The notes under the pieces are model-generated. The model was not told where the DNA came from. It worked only from the letters and a program-made list of their open reading frames with translations, and ran no database searches. A program made the position numbers and the translations under genes. Positions 8,510 through 15,611 of a DNA stretch of 64,000 nucleotides are shown here, in pieces. Location: positions 62,001 through 126,000 of the forward strand of contig OZ257146.1 in the NCBI GenBank assembly GCA_965279255.1, given 5' to 3'. Each line of letters starts with the position of its first letter. Positions within the stretch are counted from its first letter, which is position 1. The DNA is from CAMFLJ01 sp965279255. Lineage in GTDB: Bacteria > Actinomycetota > Acidimicrobiia > Acidimicrobiales > Acidimicrobilacustridaceae.

Positions 8510-9667
8510 TCAGGACTGGCGGCCGAGGACGAGGCCGCTGCGGCCGGCGCTGACCAGCACGTGCTGGGCGTCGGAGATCTGGTTGTGCGAGGTGCCGCGC
8601 AGCTGGCGGACCCCTTCGACGATGTTGTTCATCCCGTGGATGTAGCCCTCGCCGAGCAGGCCACCGTTGGTGTTGACCGGCATCGAGCCGCCGCGGCCGA
8701 TGTGGCCGTCGGCGATGAAGTCCTTCGCCTCACCCCGGCCGCAGAGGCCCATGGCCTCGAGCTGGAGGAACACGACGGGGGTGAAGTTCTCGTAGATCAT
8801 CGCCACGTCGATGTCGGCGGGCGTGAGGTCGGACTCGGCGTAGAGGCGCCGGCCCACCGCCGCCGCCTCCTGGTGCTCGGCGAGGTCCTGGTCGTAGTAG
8901 GCGAACAGCTCGCTGCCGCCCTCGATCTGGCTGGCGGTGGCCGACAGGATGTCGACGGGCACGGTGTCGAGGTCGGCGGCGCGATCGGCGCGGGTGACCA
9001 CCAGGGCCACGCCGCCGTCGCTCTCGAGGCAGCAGTCGAGCTTGCGCAGGATGGGCTCGACGATCCAGCGGCTGGCCTGGTGGTCCTCCAGCGTGATGGG
9101 CCGCTCGTAGAACTGGGCGTTGGGGTTGGTGCTGGCCCAGTCGCGGGCGACGACGGTGTAGCGGCCGAGGTCGGGGTTGGTGACCCCGAACTCGCTCATG
9201 TAGCGCTGGAAGGCGAGGGCGTAGATCTTGGCCGGCGTGTCGAGCCCGTAGGGCTTGTGCTGGTTCCACGCCGGGTCGGGGTTGGGGGCCACCTGGGGTT
9301 GCCCGAAGCGGTGGCCCGAGCGCTCGTTGAAGGCCCGGTAGACGAGCACGGCGTCGGCGTGACCGCTCTCGACCGCGGCGGCGGCGAGCTGGATGGTGGA
9401 GCACGCGCCGCCCCCTCCGCCCCGGGTGCGGGCCGACCAGCGCAGCTCGGGGATGCCGAGGCTGCGGATGAGGGCCAGCTCGTCGTTGGTGTCCATGGCG
9501 AAGGTGACGTTGCCGTCGATGTCGGCCGGGGCCATGCCGGCGTCGCGGATGGCGGCCAGCGAGGCCTCGGCGGCCAGCTGCAGCGTCGAGCGACCCGAGT
9601 GCTGGGAGAACTCGGTGTGGCCGATGCCGGCGATGACGGCACGCCGGTGGGCGGGGACGTCTCTCAT
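8510..9667 (-). CDS. Thiolase / lipid-transfer (SCP-x, Ltp2-like) protein
   Basis: A 385-residue thiolase-superfamily protein of the acetyl-CoA acetyltransferase/SCP-x type. It has the N-terminal strand AVIAGIGHTEF, a Cys at the canonical nucleophile position (C89 in GGACST), a Tyr in MIYENFTP near the C-terminal third, and NTNGG...GYIHGMN. Ltp2-type members pair with an OB-fold DUF35 partner and perform retro-aldol or thiolytic cleavage of acyl-CoA side chains (steroid catabolism is the known case). The partner gene is immediately upstream and overlaps by 4 nt (ATGA). Retention of C89 argues for a true thiolase rather than an Ltp2 aldolase, which lacks it; this is an inference from alignment by eye. 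Confidence 0.85.
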   Translation of the reverse strand: MRDVPAHRRAVIAGIGHTEFSQHSGRSTLQLAAEASLAAIRDAGMAPADIDGNVTFAMDTNDELALIRSLGIPELRWSARTRGGGGGACSTIQLAAAAVESGHADAVLVYRAFNERSGHRFGQPQVAPNPDPAWNQHKPYGLDTPAKIYALAFQRYMSEFGVTNPDLGRYTVVARDWASTNPNAQFYERPITLEDHQASRWIVEPILRKLDCCLESDGGVALVVTRADRAADLDTVPVDILSATASQIEGGSELFAYYDQDLAEHQEAAAVGRRLYAESDLTPADIDVAMIYENFTPVVFLQLEAMGLCGRGEAKDFIADGHIGRGGSMPVNTNGGLLGEGYIHGMNNIVEGVRQLRGTSHNQISDAQHVLVSAGRSGLVLGRQS

Positions 9668-10086
9668 CGGGCCACCGCCCTGCGCCCGGCGGGGAGGAAC
9701 TGGGGAAGCGTGATCGTCTCGCCGTCGGTGGTGGCGTACTCGACGAAGCAGAGGTCGACGGCCATGCCGTTGTGGACCTCGTCGAGGTCGGTGTCGATCA
9801 GGTTGGACACGAACCGGTGGCCCTCCTCGAGGTCGACGAGGATCACCACGCGGGGCGCCTCGTCGGGCTCGGTGGGGTGGTGGGAGAGGATCCAGGAGTG
9901 GACGGTGCCGCGGCCGCTGCACTCGAGGCTGTCGGTGGCGAGCGAGCCGCACGTGCCGCACATCGGCCCCGGCGGGTGGCGCACGGTGCCGCAGTCGGCA
10001 CACCGCTGCAGGAGGAGCTTCTCCTGGCGGGCGCCCTCCCAGTGGAAGGCGTCGTCCTGGTTGGGGATGGGTGGCCGGACCTGCAT
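9664..10086 (-). CDS. Zn-ribbon/OB-fold protein (DUF35), partner of the thiolase
   Basis: A 140-residue protein. Its N-terminal rubredoxin-like zinc ribbon has four cysteines (C29, C32, C43, C46) and is followed by an OB-fold (GRGTVHSWIL ... VVILVDLEEG). This is the DUF35 family (ChsH2-like C-terminal half), which forms heteromeric complexes with thiolase-like proteins and hydratases acting on acyl-CoAs. The start ATG shares one base with the stop of the upstream CoA-transferase gene (TGATG), and the stop overlaps the thiolase ATG, so all three are translationally coupled and probably form one complex or pathway. Confidence 0.87.
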   Translation of the reverse strand: MQVRPPIPNQDDAFHWEGARQEKLLLQRCADCGTVRHPPGPMCGTCGSLATDSLECSGRGTVHSWILSHHPTEPDEAPRVVILVDLEEGHRFVSNLIDTDLDEVHNGMAVDLCFVEYATTDGETITLPQFLPAGRRAVAR

Positions 10087-12515
10087 CAGCGGGCGCGCTC
10101 CTGGGTGAGGGTGGACTGCTTGACGACCTGGTCGTCGAGCAGCGAGTCGATGTCGGCCTGGGGGTAGCCGAGGTCGTGCAGCAGGGCGACGGTGTCGTGG
10201 CCCACGATCAACGGCGGCCCGGCGATTCGGGTCGGGGTGTCGGAGAACGACCACAGGTGGCCGAACTGCCGGAACTCGCCGACCTGGGCCTGCTGGGTGA
10301 CGCCGACCAGGCCGGCGTCGACGTAGGCGGGGTCGGAGAAGAAGCGGGTGACGAAGCCGGCGTCGACGACCTCGCACGCCACGCCGGCGGCGTCGAGCCG
10401 GGCGAACCAGGTCGCGGCGTCGGCCGACCGCAGGGCCGTGCCCACGGCCTCGGCGGCTGCGGTCGGGTCGGAGAGGTCGAGCCCGTCGAGCCCGAGCACG
10501 TCGGCCAGGGCCTTGCGCTGGCCGTCGTCGCCGTCGGGGACGGCGAGGCACAGCCAGCCGTCGGCGGTCTCGTGGAGGCGTTGGAGCGGGCCCACCCCGA
10601 ACTGGTCGCGGTCGAGGCGGGGACGGTCGACGCCGTTGCCCTCCGCGTCGAGCCACACGTAGGACGTGTTCAGCAGCCCCGCGGCCAGGATGTTGGTGGT
10701 GAGGAACTGGCCCTCGCCGGTGCGCTCCCGGTGCAGCAGCGCCTGGATGATCCCGATGGCCGAGAGGAAGCCGTTGCCGGTGTCGCCGAACGAGGTGAGG
10801 CTCCAGATGGGCTTGCCGCCCTCGCCGACGGCGCCGTCCTCCCACTCGATGCCCGACAGGCAGGCGCCGGTCTGGTCGTTGCCGGGGAGGTGGGCCCGCT
10901 TCGGGTCGAAGCCGGCGGTGTGGCAGTAGATCAGCGCGGGGTTGACCTTCTGCAGCGAGGCGTAGTCGACCCCGAGGCGCTCGGCGGCCTCGTAGCGCAT
11001 GTTGTGCTGGACCACGTCGGCCCGCTCGACGAGGCGGTGGAGGATCTCCATCGCCCGCGGGTCCTTGAGGTTCAGCGAGATCGACTGCTTGCCCCGGTTG
11101 GCGCAGAAGGCGATGTGGGTGGAGTGCCAGAAATCGTCCCACAGGGTGTTGGTCTTGATCACCGTGGCGCCCAGGTCGGAGAGGACCTGCGTGCCCCACG
11201 GGCCGGCGATGGCCAGGCCGAGGTCGAGCACGACCACGCCCTCGAGAGGGGCGCTGAGGTCGCGGGGCTCGGCCGGGCCGTCGGCCGGGCGGGGAGGGAT
11301 GCCGAGCTCGGCGAGGATCTCGTCGGTGTGCTGGCCGGCCCGGGGAGAGGGGCCCTGCACCGCGCCGGGCGAGCCGTCCATGCGCACGAGCACACCGGCA
11401 TGGCGGATGGGGCCGACCTCGGGGTCGTCGACCTCGACGACCATGCCGGCGTCGAACAGGTCGGGGTCGGCGAGGGCCTCCTCGACCGAGCGCACCCGCT
11501 GCAGGGGCACGCCGACCTCGGCCGCCGTCCTCACCCATTCGTCGGCGGGGAAGCGGGCGTAGGCCGCCTTCATCTCCGGGTGGTAGTGGGCGAGCACCAC
11601 CAGTTCGCTGTAGTCGGGGCCGATGCGGCTCGGGTCGTCACGGGGGGCCTTGGCCGCCTCGGGGTCGAGCCGGTCGCCCTCGGAGACGCCGAGGGCGAAG
11701 GCGGGGTTCGGCACCCAGTTCTGCACCCACCGGCCGTCGCTGCAGGCGAAGTGCCCCTTGCTGCCACGCGGGTCCATGATCCAGCACAGGTAGCCGTCGG
11801 CATGGGGGTTCTCGGGCTTCTGCCAGGCCCCGGCGGTGGCGGCGAGCACGCCCTGGAGGAGCGAGGTCTCGACCCACTGGCCCCGGCCCGTGCGGGTGCG
11901 GGCGAGGAGGGCGGCGGTGATGCCCGTGGTGGCGAGGAACGCGGCGCCCAGGCTGGGCCAGGCCGAGCGGGGGTAGAGGGGGCCGCCGCGCTCGGGGCCG
12001 TCGGCGCACCCGGGCGGGATGTCGAGGAAGTCGAGCTCGACGGGAAGGTCGCACAGCACGCCGATGGTGGTGCCGACCCGGCCCCGCTGCTCCCAGTGGA
12101 GGCCGGTGCGGGCGGCGACGAGGGCGTCGACCGCGGGGCGGTCGCGCTCCGGCACGTGGCGGCCGTAGGCCGTGATCGAGCAGAGGACGAGGCGGGGGTT
12201 TCGGGCCTGGAGCGCGGGCCAGTCGAGGCCGAGGGCGGCGGCCTCGCCGGGGGCGAAGTTCTCGACGACCACGTCGGCTCGCTCGATCAGCTGCAGCAGG
12301 CGCTCTTGGTCGGTGGCGTCGTCGAGGTCGAGCTCGACGCTGCGCTTGCCGCGGTGCCACACCCGGGCGCCGGACAGCGAGCGGGTCGGGTCGCCGCCCG
12401 GTGGTTCGACTTTCACCACGTCGGCGCCGTGGTCGGCGAGCAGCATCGTGGCCATCGGACCAGCCATCCCCGTGGACAGGTCGATGACTCGGGTTCCCCC
12501 CAAGGATCCGGTCAT
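10086..12515 (-). CDS. Tandem class III CoA-transferase (CaiB/BaiF), two domains fused
   Basis: An 809-residue protein made of two CoA-transferase III (formyl-CoA transferase/CaiB) domains. The first begins at once (GGTRVIDLSTGMAGPMATMLLADHG). The second starts near residue 423 with a similar strand-loop (LEGVVVLDLGLAIAGPWG). Each half keeps an Asp at the usual catalytic region (AVDALVAARTG; GNDQTGACLSG). Standard members are ~400 residues and form interlocked dimers, so the fusion may be an intramolecular dimer. It moves CoA between organic acids to activate the substrate. I prefer the ATG at 12515 over one 12 codons upstream because family homology begins just after it. It heads the 12.5-6.8 kb operon. 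Confidence 0.88.
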   Translation of the reverse strand: MTGSLGGTRVIDLSTGMAGPMATMLLADHGADVVKVEPPGGDPTRSLSGARVWHRGKRSVELDLDDATDQERLLQLIERADVVVENFAPGEAAALGLDWPALQARNPRLVLCSITAYGRHVPERDRPAVDALVAARTGLHWEQRGRVGTTIGVLCDLPVELDFLDIPPGCADGPERGGPLYPRSAWPSLGAAFLATTGITAALLARTRTGRGQWVETSLLQGVLAATAGAWQKPENPHADGYLCWIMDPRGSKGHFACSDGRWVQNWVPNPAFALGVSEGDRLDPEAAKAPRDDPSRIGPDYSELVVLAHYHPEMKAAYARFPADEWVRTAAEVGVPLQRVRSVEEALADPDLFDAGMVVEVDDPEVGPIRHAGVLVRMDGSPGAVQGPSPRAGQHTDEILAELGIPPRPADGPAEPRDLSAPLEGVVVLDLGLAIAGPWGTQVLSDLGATVIKTNTLWDDFWHSTHIAFCANRGKQSISLNLKDPRAMEILHRLVERADVVQHNMRYEAAERLGVDYASLQKVNPALIYCHTAGFDPKRAHLPGNDQTGACLSGIEWEDGAVGEGGKPIWSLTSFGDTGNGFLSAIGIIQALLHRERTGEGQFLTTNILAAGLLNTSYVWLDAEGNGVDRPRLDRDQFGVGPLQRLHETADGWLCLAVPDGDDGQRKALADVLGLDGLDLSDPTAAAEAVGTALRSADAATWFARLDAAGVACEVVDAGFVTRFFSDPAYVDAGLVGVTQQAQVGEFRQFGHLWSFSDTPTRIAGPPLIVGHDTVALLHDLGYPQADIDSLLDDQVVKQSTLTQERAR

Positions 12516-12533
12516 GGGCGCCGTTGTAGCCGA

Positions 12534-12548
12534 CCAAAACTCTTTTGG
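12534..12548. promoter_or_regulatory. Inverted repeat in divergent promoter region
   Basis: CCAAAA-CTC-TTTTGG: 6-bp perfect arms, 3-bp spacer. It is an A/T-rich island in very GC-rich DNA, between the divergent CoA-transferase (starts 12515) and hydrolase (starts 12602) genes. Possibly an operator for the TetR regulator of the operon or part of a promoter. Confidence 0.4.
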
Positions 12549-12601
12549 CAATGCCCCACATGGCCTCGCACGGGTGGGGCGCGGTCGCTACTGTCCCCGT
12601 C

Positions 12602-13564
12602 GTGACGGAGCCGGTGCGCATCGAGCTCGACGTGACGGCGGTGGCGCCGGCCGGGGCGACCGTGGAGGTCGGCGACCTCTTCGTGCCCGACGACGCGACG
12701 CAGCGATCGTCGGTCGACCTGGTCGTCTGCGTGCCCGGTGGCGGGATGACCCGGCGGTGGTTCGACCTCCCGGAGTCGTTGCCCGGTCGCTGGTCGCTGG
12801 CTCGCCACCTGGTCGACGACCACGGGCTCGCCGTGCTCACCCTCGACCACCTCGGCACCGGCGACAGCCCTCCCCCCGACGACCCGTACACGTTGATCCC
12901 GAGGGTCGTCGCCGCCCTGCACGCCCACGTCGTGGCCGACGCCGTGGCCCGGCTGCGCGCCGGCGAGCTCGTCCCCGGCCTCGATCGGGTGGCCGTCGGC
13001 CGGGTCGTCGGATGCGGGCACTCGATGGGGGCGATGATCATCGTGCAGCAGCAGGCCCGGCATCGCAGCTACGACGGCGTGGCGTTGCTCGGGTTCGGTG
13101 GCGCGGGGCTGCCCGAGCACCTCAACGACGAGGAGCGTGGCTACGCCGGCGACCTCGACGAGCTCGAGCTGGCGCTGCCCACGCTGGTGGCCGCCCGCTT
13201 CGGCGGCGCACTGACGCCGTCGAAGCGCGAGGTCCGCGAGCGGCCGGCCGGCGCACCCCTCACCCCGGGCGACCTCCTCGGTCCGGCCACCGGGGCCCTG
13301 CTGACGCTCGGCGGGCTCACCTCGATGATCCCCGGCACGAGCGATCGCGAGATGGCGGCCATCGACGTGCCGGTGCTCGTCGCGGTGGGGGAGAACGACA
13401 TCGTCCGCGAGGTCGAGCGCCTGCCGCAGCTGTTCAGCTCCACACCCGAGCTCACCGAGTTCGTGGTGCCCGGATCGGGCCACAACCACGTGATCGCGGC
13501 CGAACGCCTGCTGCTCTTCGACGAGCTCGGTCGGTGGGTGCGCGGGTTGAGTGCGGCCGGCTGA
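12602..13564 (+). CDS. Alpha/beta hydrolase
   Basis: A 320-residue alpha/beta hydrolase. The nucleophile elbow is GCGHSMGA, an acid candidate lies in VAVGENDIV, and the catalytic His is in PGSGHNH, giving a full triad. An oxyanion-type VCVPGGGMTRRWFD segment precedes it. The GTG start (VTEPVRIELD) is chosen because the frame upstream overlaps the promoter dyad. Divergent to the CoA-transferase operon across ~85 bp, so it may share its regulation. The substrate is unknown; a thioester or ester hydrolase in the same catabolic module is plausible. Confidence 0.8.
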   Translation: MTEPVRIELDVTAVAPAGATVEVGDLFVPDDATQRSSVDLVVCVPGGGMTRRWFDLPESLPGRWSLARHLVDDHGLAVLTLDHLGTGDSPPPDDPYTLIPRVVAALHAHVVADAVARLRAGELVPGLDRVAVGRVVGCGHSMGAMIIVQQQARHRSYDGVALLGFGGAGLPEHLNDEERGYAGDLDELELALPTLVAARFGGALTPSKREVRERPAGAPLTPGDLLGPATGALLTLGGLTSMIPGTSDREMAAIDVPVLVAVGENDIVREVERLPQLFSSTPELTEFVVPGSGHNHVIAAERLLLFDELGRWVRGLSAAG

Positions 13565-13582
13565 CACCCGGCCGTCGGGTGC

Positions 13583-13930
13583 TCAGGGGGCGATGTCGAG
13601 GCGTTCGATGAGCTCGCCGAGGAGGACGAAGCGGTAGCTGAGGTCGACCGTGCCGCCGGGGAAGTCGCCGGTCAGGTTGTTGTGGACGACCCAGGTCCGG
13701 TCGTCCTGTTGCTCGGCCCCGATGAGGGTCCGGGTGTAGGTGAACTCGCTGGCCGCGGTCTCGAGCCACTGCCGGATCGCATCGGCGCCCACGTGGGTCG
13801 CGCCGTCATCGGCCACGGTGGCGTCAGGGGTGAAGGCGGCGATCGCGGTCGCCGTGTCTCGGCGGTCGTGGGCGGCCTGGTAGCGCCCGATCACCGGGGG
13901 CACGTCGATCTGGTCGTCGGTCGGTGTCAC
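13583..13930 (-). CDS. SnoaL/NTF2-like domain protein
   Basis: A 115-residue single-domain protein with the NTF2/SnoaL-like pattern: N-terminal helix (VIGRYQAAHDRRDTATAIAAF), then TPDATVADDG, an alpha segment (GADAIRQWLE), and C-terminal strands (VVHNNLTGDFPGGTVDLSYRFVL...IERLDI). The fold is used for polyketide cyclases, isomerases and small binding proteins; the activity cannot be told from sequence. It is convergent with the preceding hydrolase gene, 18 bp apart. Confidence 0.85.
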   Translation of the reverse strand: MTPTDDQIDVPPVIGRYQAAHDRRDTATAIAAFTPDATVADDGATHVGADAIRQWLETAASEFTYTRTLIGAEQQDDRTWVVHNNLTGDFPGGTVDLSYRFVLLGELIERLDIAP

Positions 13931-14106
13931 GCGTCGGGGCTCCTGTCAGGCGGTGGTCGACGAACCGGCAGTCTGGCGCGGCGATGGGCCGCTTCCACCC
14001 CGTCGCCTGCGTCCGGAACGAGCCGCAGTCGCGCTCGTCTCCCGGCCCGCGGGTACCGTCTCGCAGCCATGGCCTCAACCGCTCGCTGCCGTCCCGAGAC
14101 CCACCG

Positions 14107-14553
14107 ATGAGCCGGCTCGACGAGGTCGGCGAGCGCGACGGGTGGCGGTGCTGGATCTGCGACGAGCCCGTCGACCCCGAGATGAGCGTCAACGACCCGC
14201 GGGGTCCGAGCGTCGACTCGGTGACGACGAAGGCCAAGAGCAAGGGCAAGGCCGGCCCGCCGGTCGAGCGCCTGGCCCACCGGGCTTGCAACACCAAGAA
14301 GGGCGCGGTGGCGCCGGTGGTGCCGTGGGCCGACCACCTCTTCGTCGTCGACCCGGCTCCCATCGTCGCCACGGTCGAGCGGCTGCAGCGCAAGGGTGGC
14401 CGTGAGCTCGTCGCCCGGTGCCCGACCGAGGACGACGCCGAGGCAGCGGCCGACTGGCTGGTCGACCGCATCTCCCGGCTCCAGCCCGACCTGGCCGTTC
14501 GCTCGTCGGTGGAGCAGGGCGGCGGCCAGTACGTGGTCGTCCTCCAGGCCTGA
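14107..14553 (+). CDS. HNH-like zinc-motif protein, possibly degenerate
   Basis: A 148-residue protein. Its N-terminal ~60 residues look like an HNH nuclease: GWRCWICDEPVDP gives a CxxC knuckle, SVDSVTT stands where the DH of HNH enzymes lies, and LAHRACNTKKG matches the closing HxxCN..KG. The first catalytic His appears replaced by Ser (VDS instead of VDH), so it may bind DNA or zinc without cutting, or be an unusual variant. The C-terminal ~75 residues (VATVERLQRKGGRELVARCPTEDDAEAAADWL) form an unrecognised alpha/beta unit. The ATG is picked because it directly precedes the knuckle domain. No phage or restriction genes lie around it. Confidence 0.6.
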   Translation: MSRLDEVGERDGWRCWICDEPVDPEMSVNDPRGPSVDSVTTKAKSKGKAGPPVERLAHRACNTKKGAVAPVVPWADHLFVVDPAPIVATVERLQRKGGRELVARCPTEDDAEAAADWLVDRISRLQPDLAVRSSVEQGGGQYVVVLQA

Positions 14554-14593
14554 CCCCTCCGCCTCTCCGGCCCGTCCCGCTCCGACCCCTCCG

Positions 14594-14641
14594 AAAGGTG
14601 GCTCACCTGCTTCGGCCGGCTGTATGTGGTGAGCCACCTTT
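14594..14641. repeat. Palindromic hairpin repeat, copy 1
   Basis: Arms AAAGGTGGCTCACC (14594-14607) and GGTGAGCCACCTTT (14628-14641) are perfectly complementary (14 bp) around a 20-nt loop, TGCTTCGGCCGGCTGTATGT. A second copy with identical arms begins exactly 61 bp later. It lies in the gap between the HNH-like gene and the next hydrolase gene. It could be a terminator pair, a REP-like element or a binding site. Confidence 0.85.
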
Positions 14642-14654
14642 GGGCAGGACCCGG

Positions 14655-14702
14655 AAAGGTGGCTCACCTGCTCCGGCGGGCTGTATCTGGTGAGCCACCT
14701 TT
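14655..14702. repeat. Palindromic hairpin repeat, copy 2
   Basis: Same 14-bp arms as copy 1 (14655-14668 and 14689-14702). The 20-nt loop, TGCTCCGGCGGGCTGTATCT, differs from copy 1 at three positions. The arms are invariant while the loop and the flanks drift, which suggests that the paired sequence itself is what is maintained. Confidence 0.85.
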
Positions 14703-14753
14703 GGGGGAGGGGCATCGCTCAACCTCGGGCTGGCTGCGGCCGAGACTCTCCGG

Positions 14754-15560
14754 ATGACAGGCGAGGGAGCACTCGATCGGGACGGTCGCCGGCTGGCGTG
14801 GCGCGAGACGGGGGAGGGGCCGGTGCTCCTGCTCCTGCAGGGCTACTCGGGCACGTCCGCCGACTGGGACCCCACCTTCCTGGGCGAGCTCGCCGCCGGC
14901 CATCGGGTCGTGTGCCCCGACCCCCGCGGGATGGGCGAGTCGTCGTTGGGCGACCCCGCCGAGCCCGTGACCGTGGCCGGCATGGCCGCCGACGCCCTGG
15001 CCGTGCTCGACCACCTCGAGGTCGACCGGGCGTTGGTCGTGGGCTGGTCGATGGGGGGCTTCGTCGCCCAGGCCCTCACCTGCGCCGCGCCGTCGAGGGT
15101 GACCGGTCTCGGGCTGATCGCCACGGACGCGGGCGGGCCGAGCGCCGTGCTCACCGACCGGGCCGACTGGGCCCGGCTGGTCGACACCTCGGGCACGCCG
15201 CGGGAGCAGGCCACCCGGCTGCTCGACCTGCTGTTCCCCCAGCCGTTGGCCGGCCAGCTCGACGCCCAGGTCGGCGACCTCGTGGCCCAGGCCAAGGCGG
15301 TCCTCGACCCGGAGGTGCTGAAGGCCCAGGAAGCGGCGATCGAGGGGTGGCACGCCACCGCGCCGGCGCCACTGCCGACCGGGACCCCGCCGGTCGTGGC
15401 GGTGGCCGGTTCGGTCGACGTGGTGATCCCCGCCGCCAACCTCCCGCTCATCGCGGCCCGCTGGCCGGGATGTCGCACCGAGGTGATCGACGGTGCCGGC
15501 CACGGCGTGATGGCCCAGGAGCCCCAACGGGTGGCGGCCCTGTTGCGCTCGCTCGACTGA
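14754..15560 (+). CDS. Alpha/beta hydrolase
   Basis: A 268-residue alpha/beta-hydrolase-fold protein with all landmarks: oxyanion region LLLLQGYSGTSADWDP, nucleophile elbow VVGWSMGGF (Ser), acid in AGSVDVVIP, and His in DGAGHGVM. Length and layout fit the small lactonase/esterase/haloperoxidase-like class. It follows the twin hairpin repeats with ~50 bp between them and the ATG, and is convergent with the acyl-CoA synthetase gene. The substrate is unknown. Confidence 0.85.
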   Translation: MTGEGALDRDGRRLAWRETGEGPVLLLLQGYSGTSADWDPTFLGELAAGHRVVCPDPRGMGESSLGDPAEPVTVAGMAADALAVLDHLEVDRALVVGWSMGGFVAQALTCAAPSRVTGLGLIATDAGGPSAVLTDRADWARLVDTSGTPREQATRLLDLLFPQPLAGQLDAQVGDLVAQAKAVLDPEVLKAQEAAIEGWHATAPAPLPTGTPPVVAVAGSVDVVIPAANLPLIAARWPGCRTEVIDGAGHGVMAQEPQRVAALLRSLD

Positions 15561-15563
15561 GCG

Positions 15564-15611
15564 CTACTCCTCGACGCCGTCACTCCTCGAGGCCGTCACT
15601 CCTCGACGAAG
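15564..15611. repeat. Three 16-bp tandem repeats at the end of the acyl-CoA synthetase gene
   Basis: Three imperfect 16-bp units in a row (15564, 15580, 15596). On the minus strand each contains GTCGAGGAGT(A/G)-type sequence with a stop codon; the first unit read carries the real ...VEE-stop. This looks like replication slippage that copied the gene's last codons downstream. Confidence 0.7.

Noticed and set aside
10071..12605. 844-codon antisense frame over the CoA-transferase gene
   Set aside because: The minus-strand protein is a clear double CaiB enzyme; the antisense product has low-complexity Gly/Val/Ala composition.
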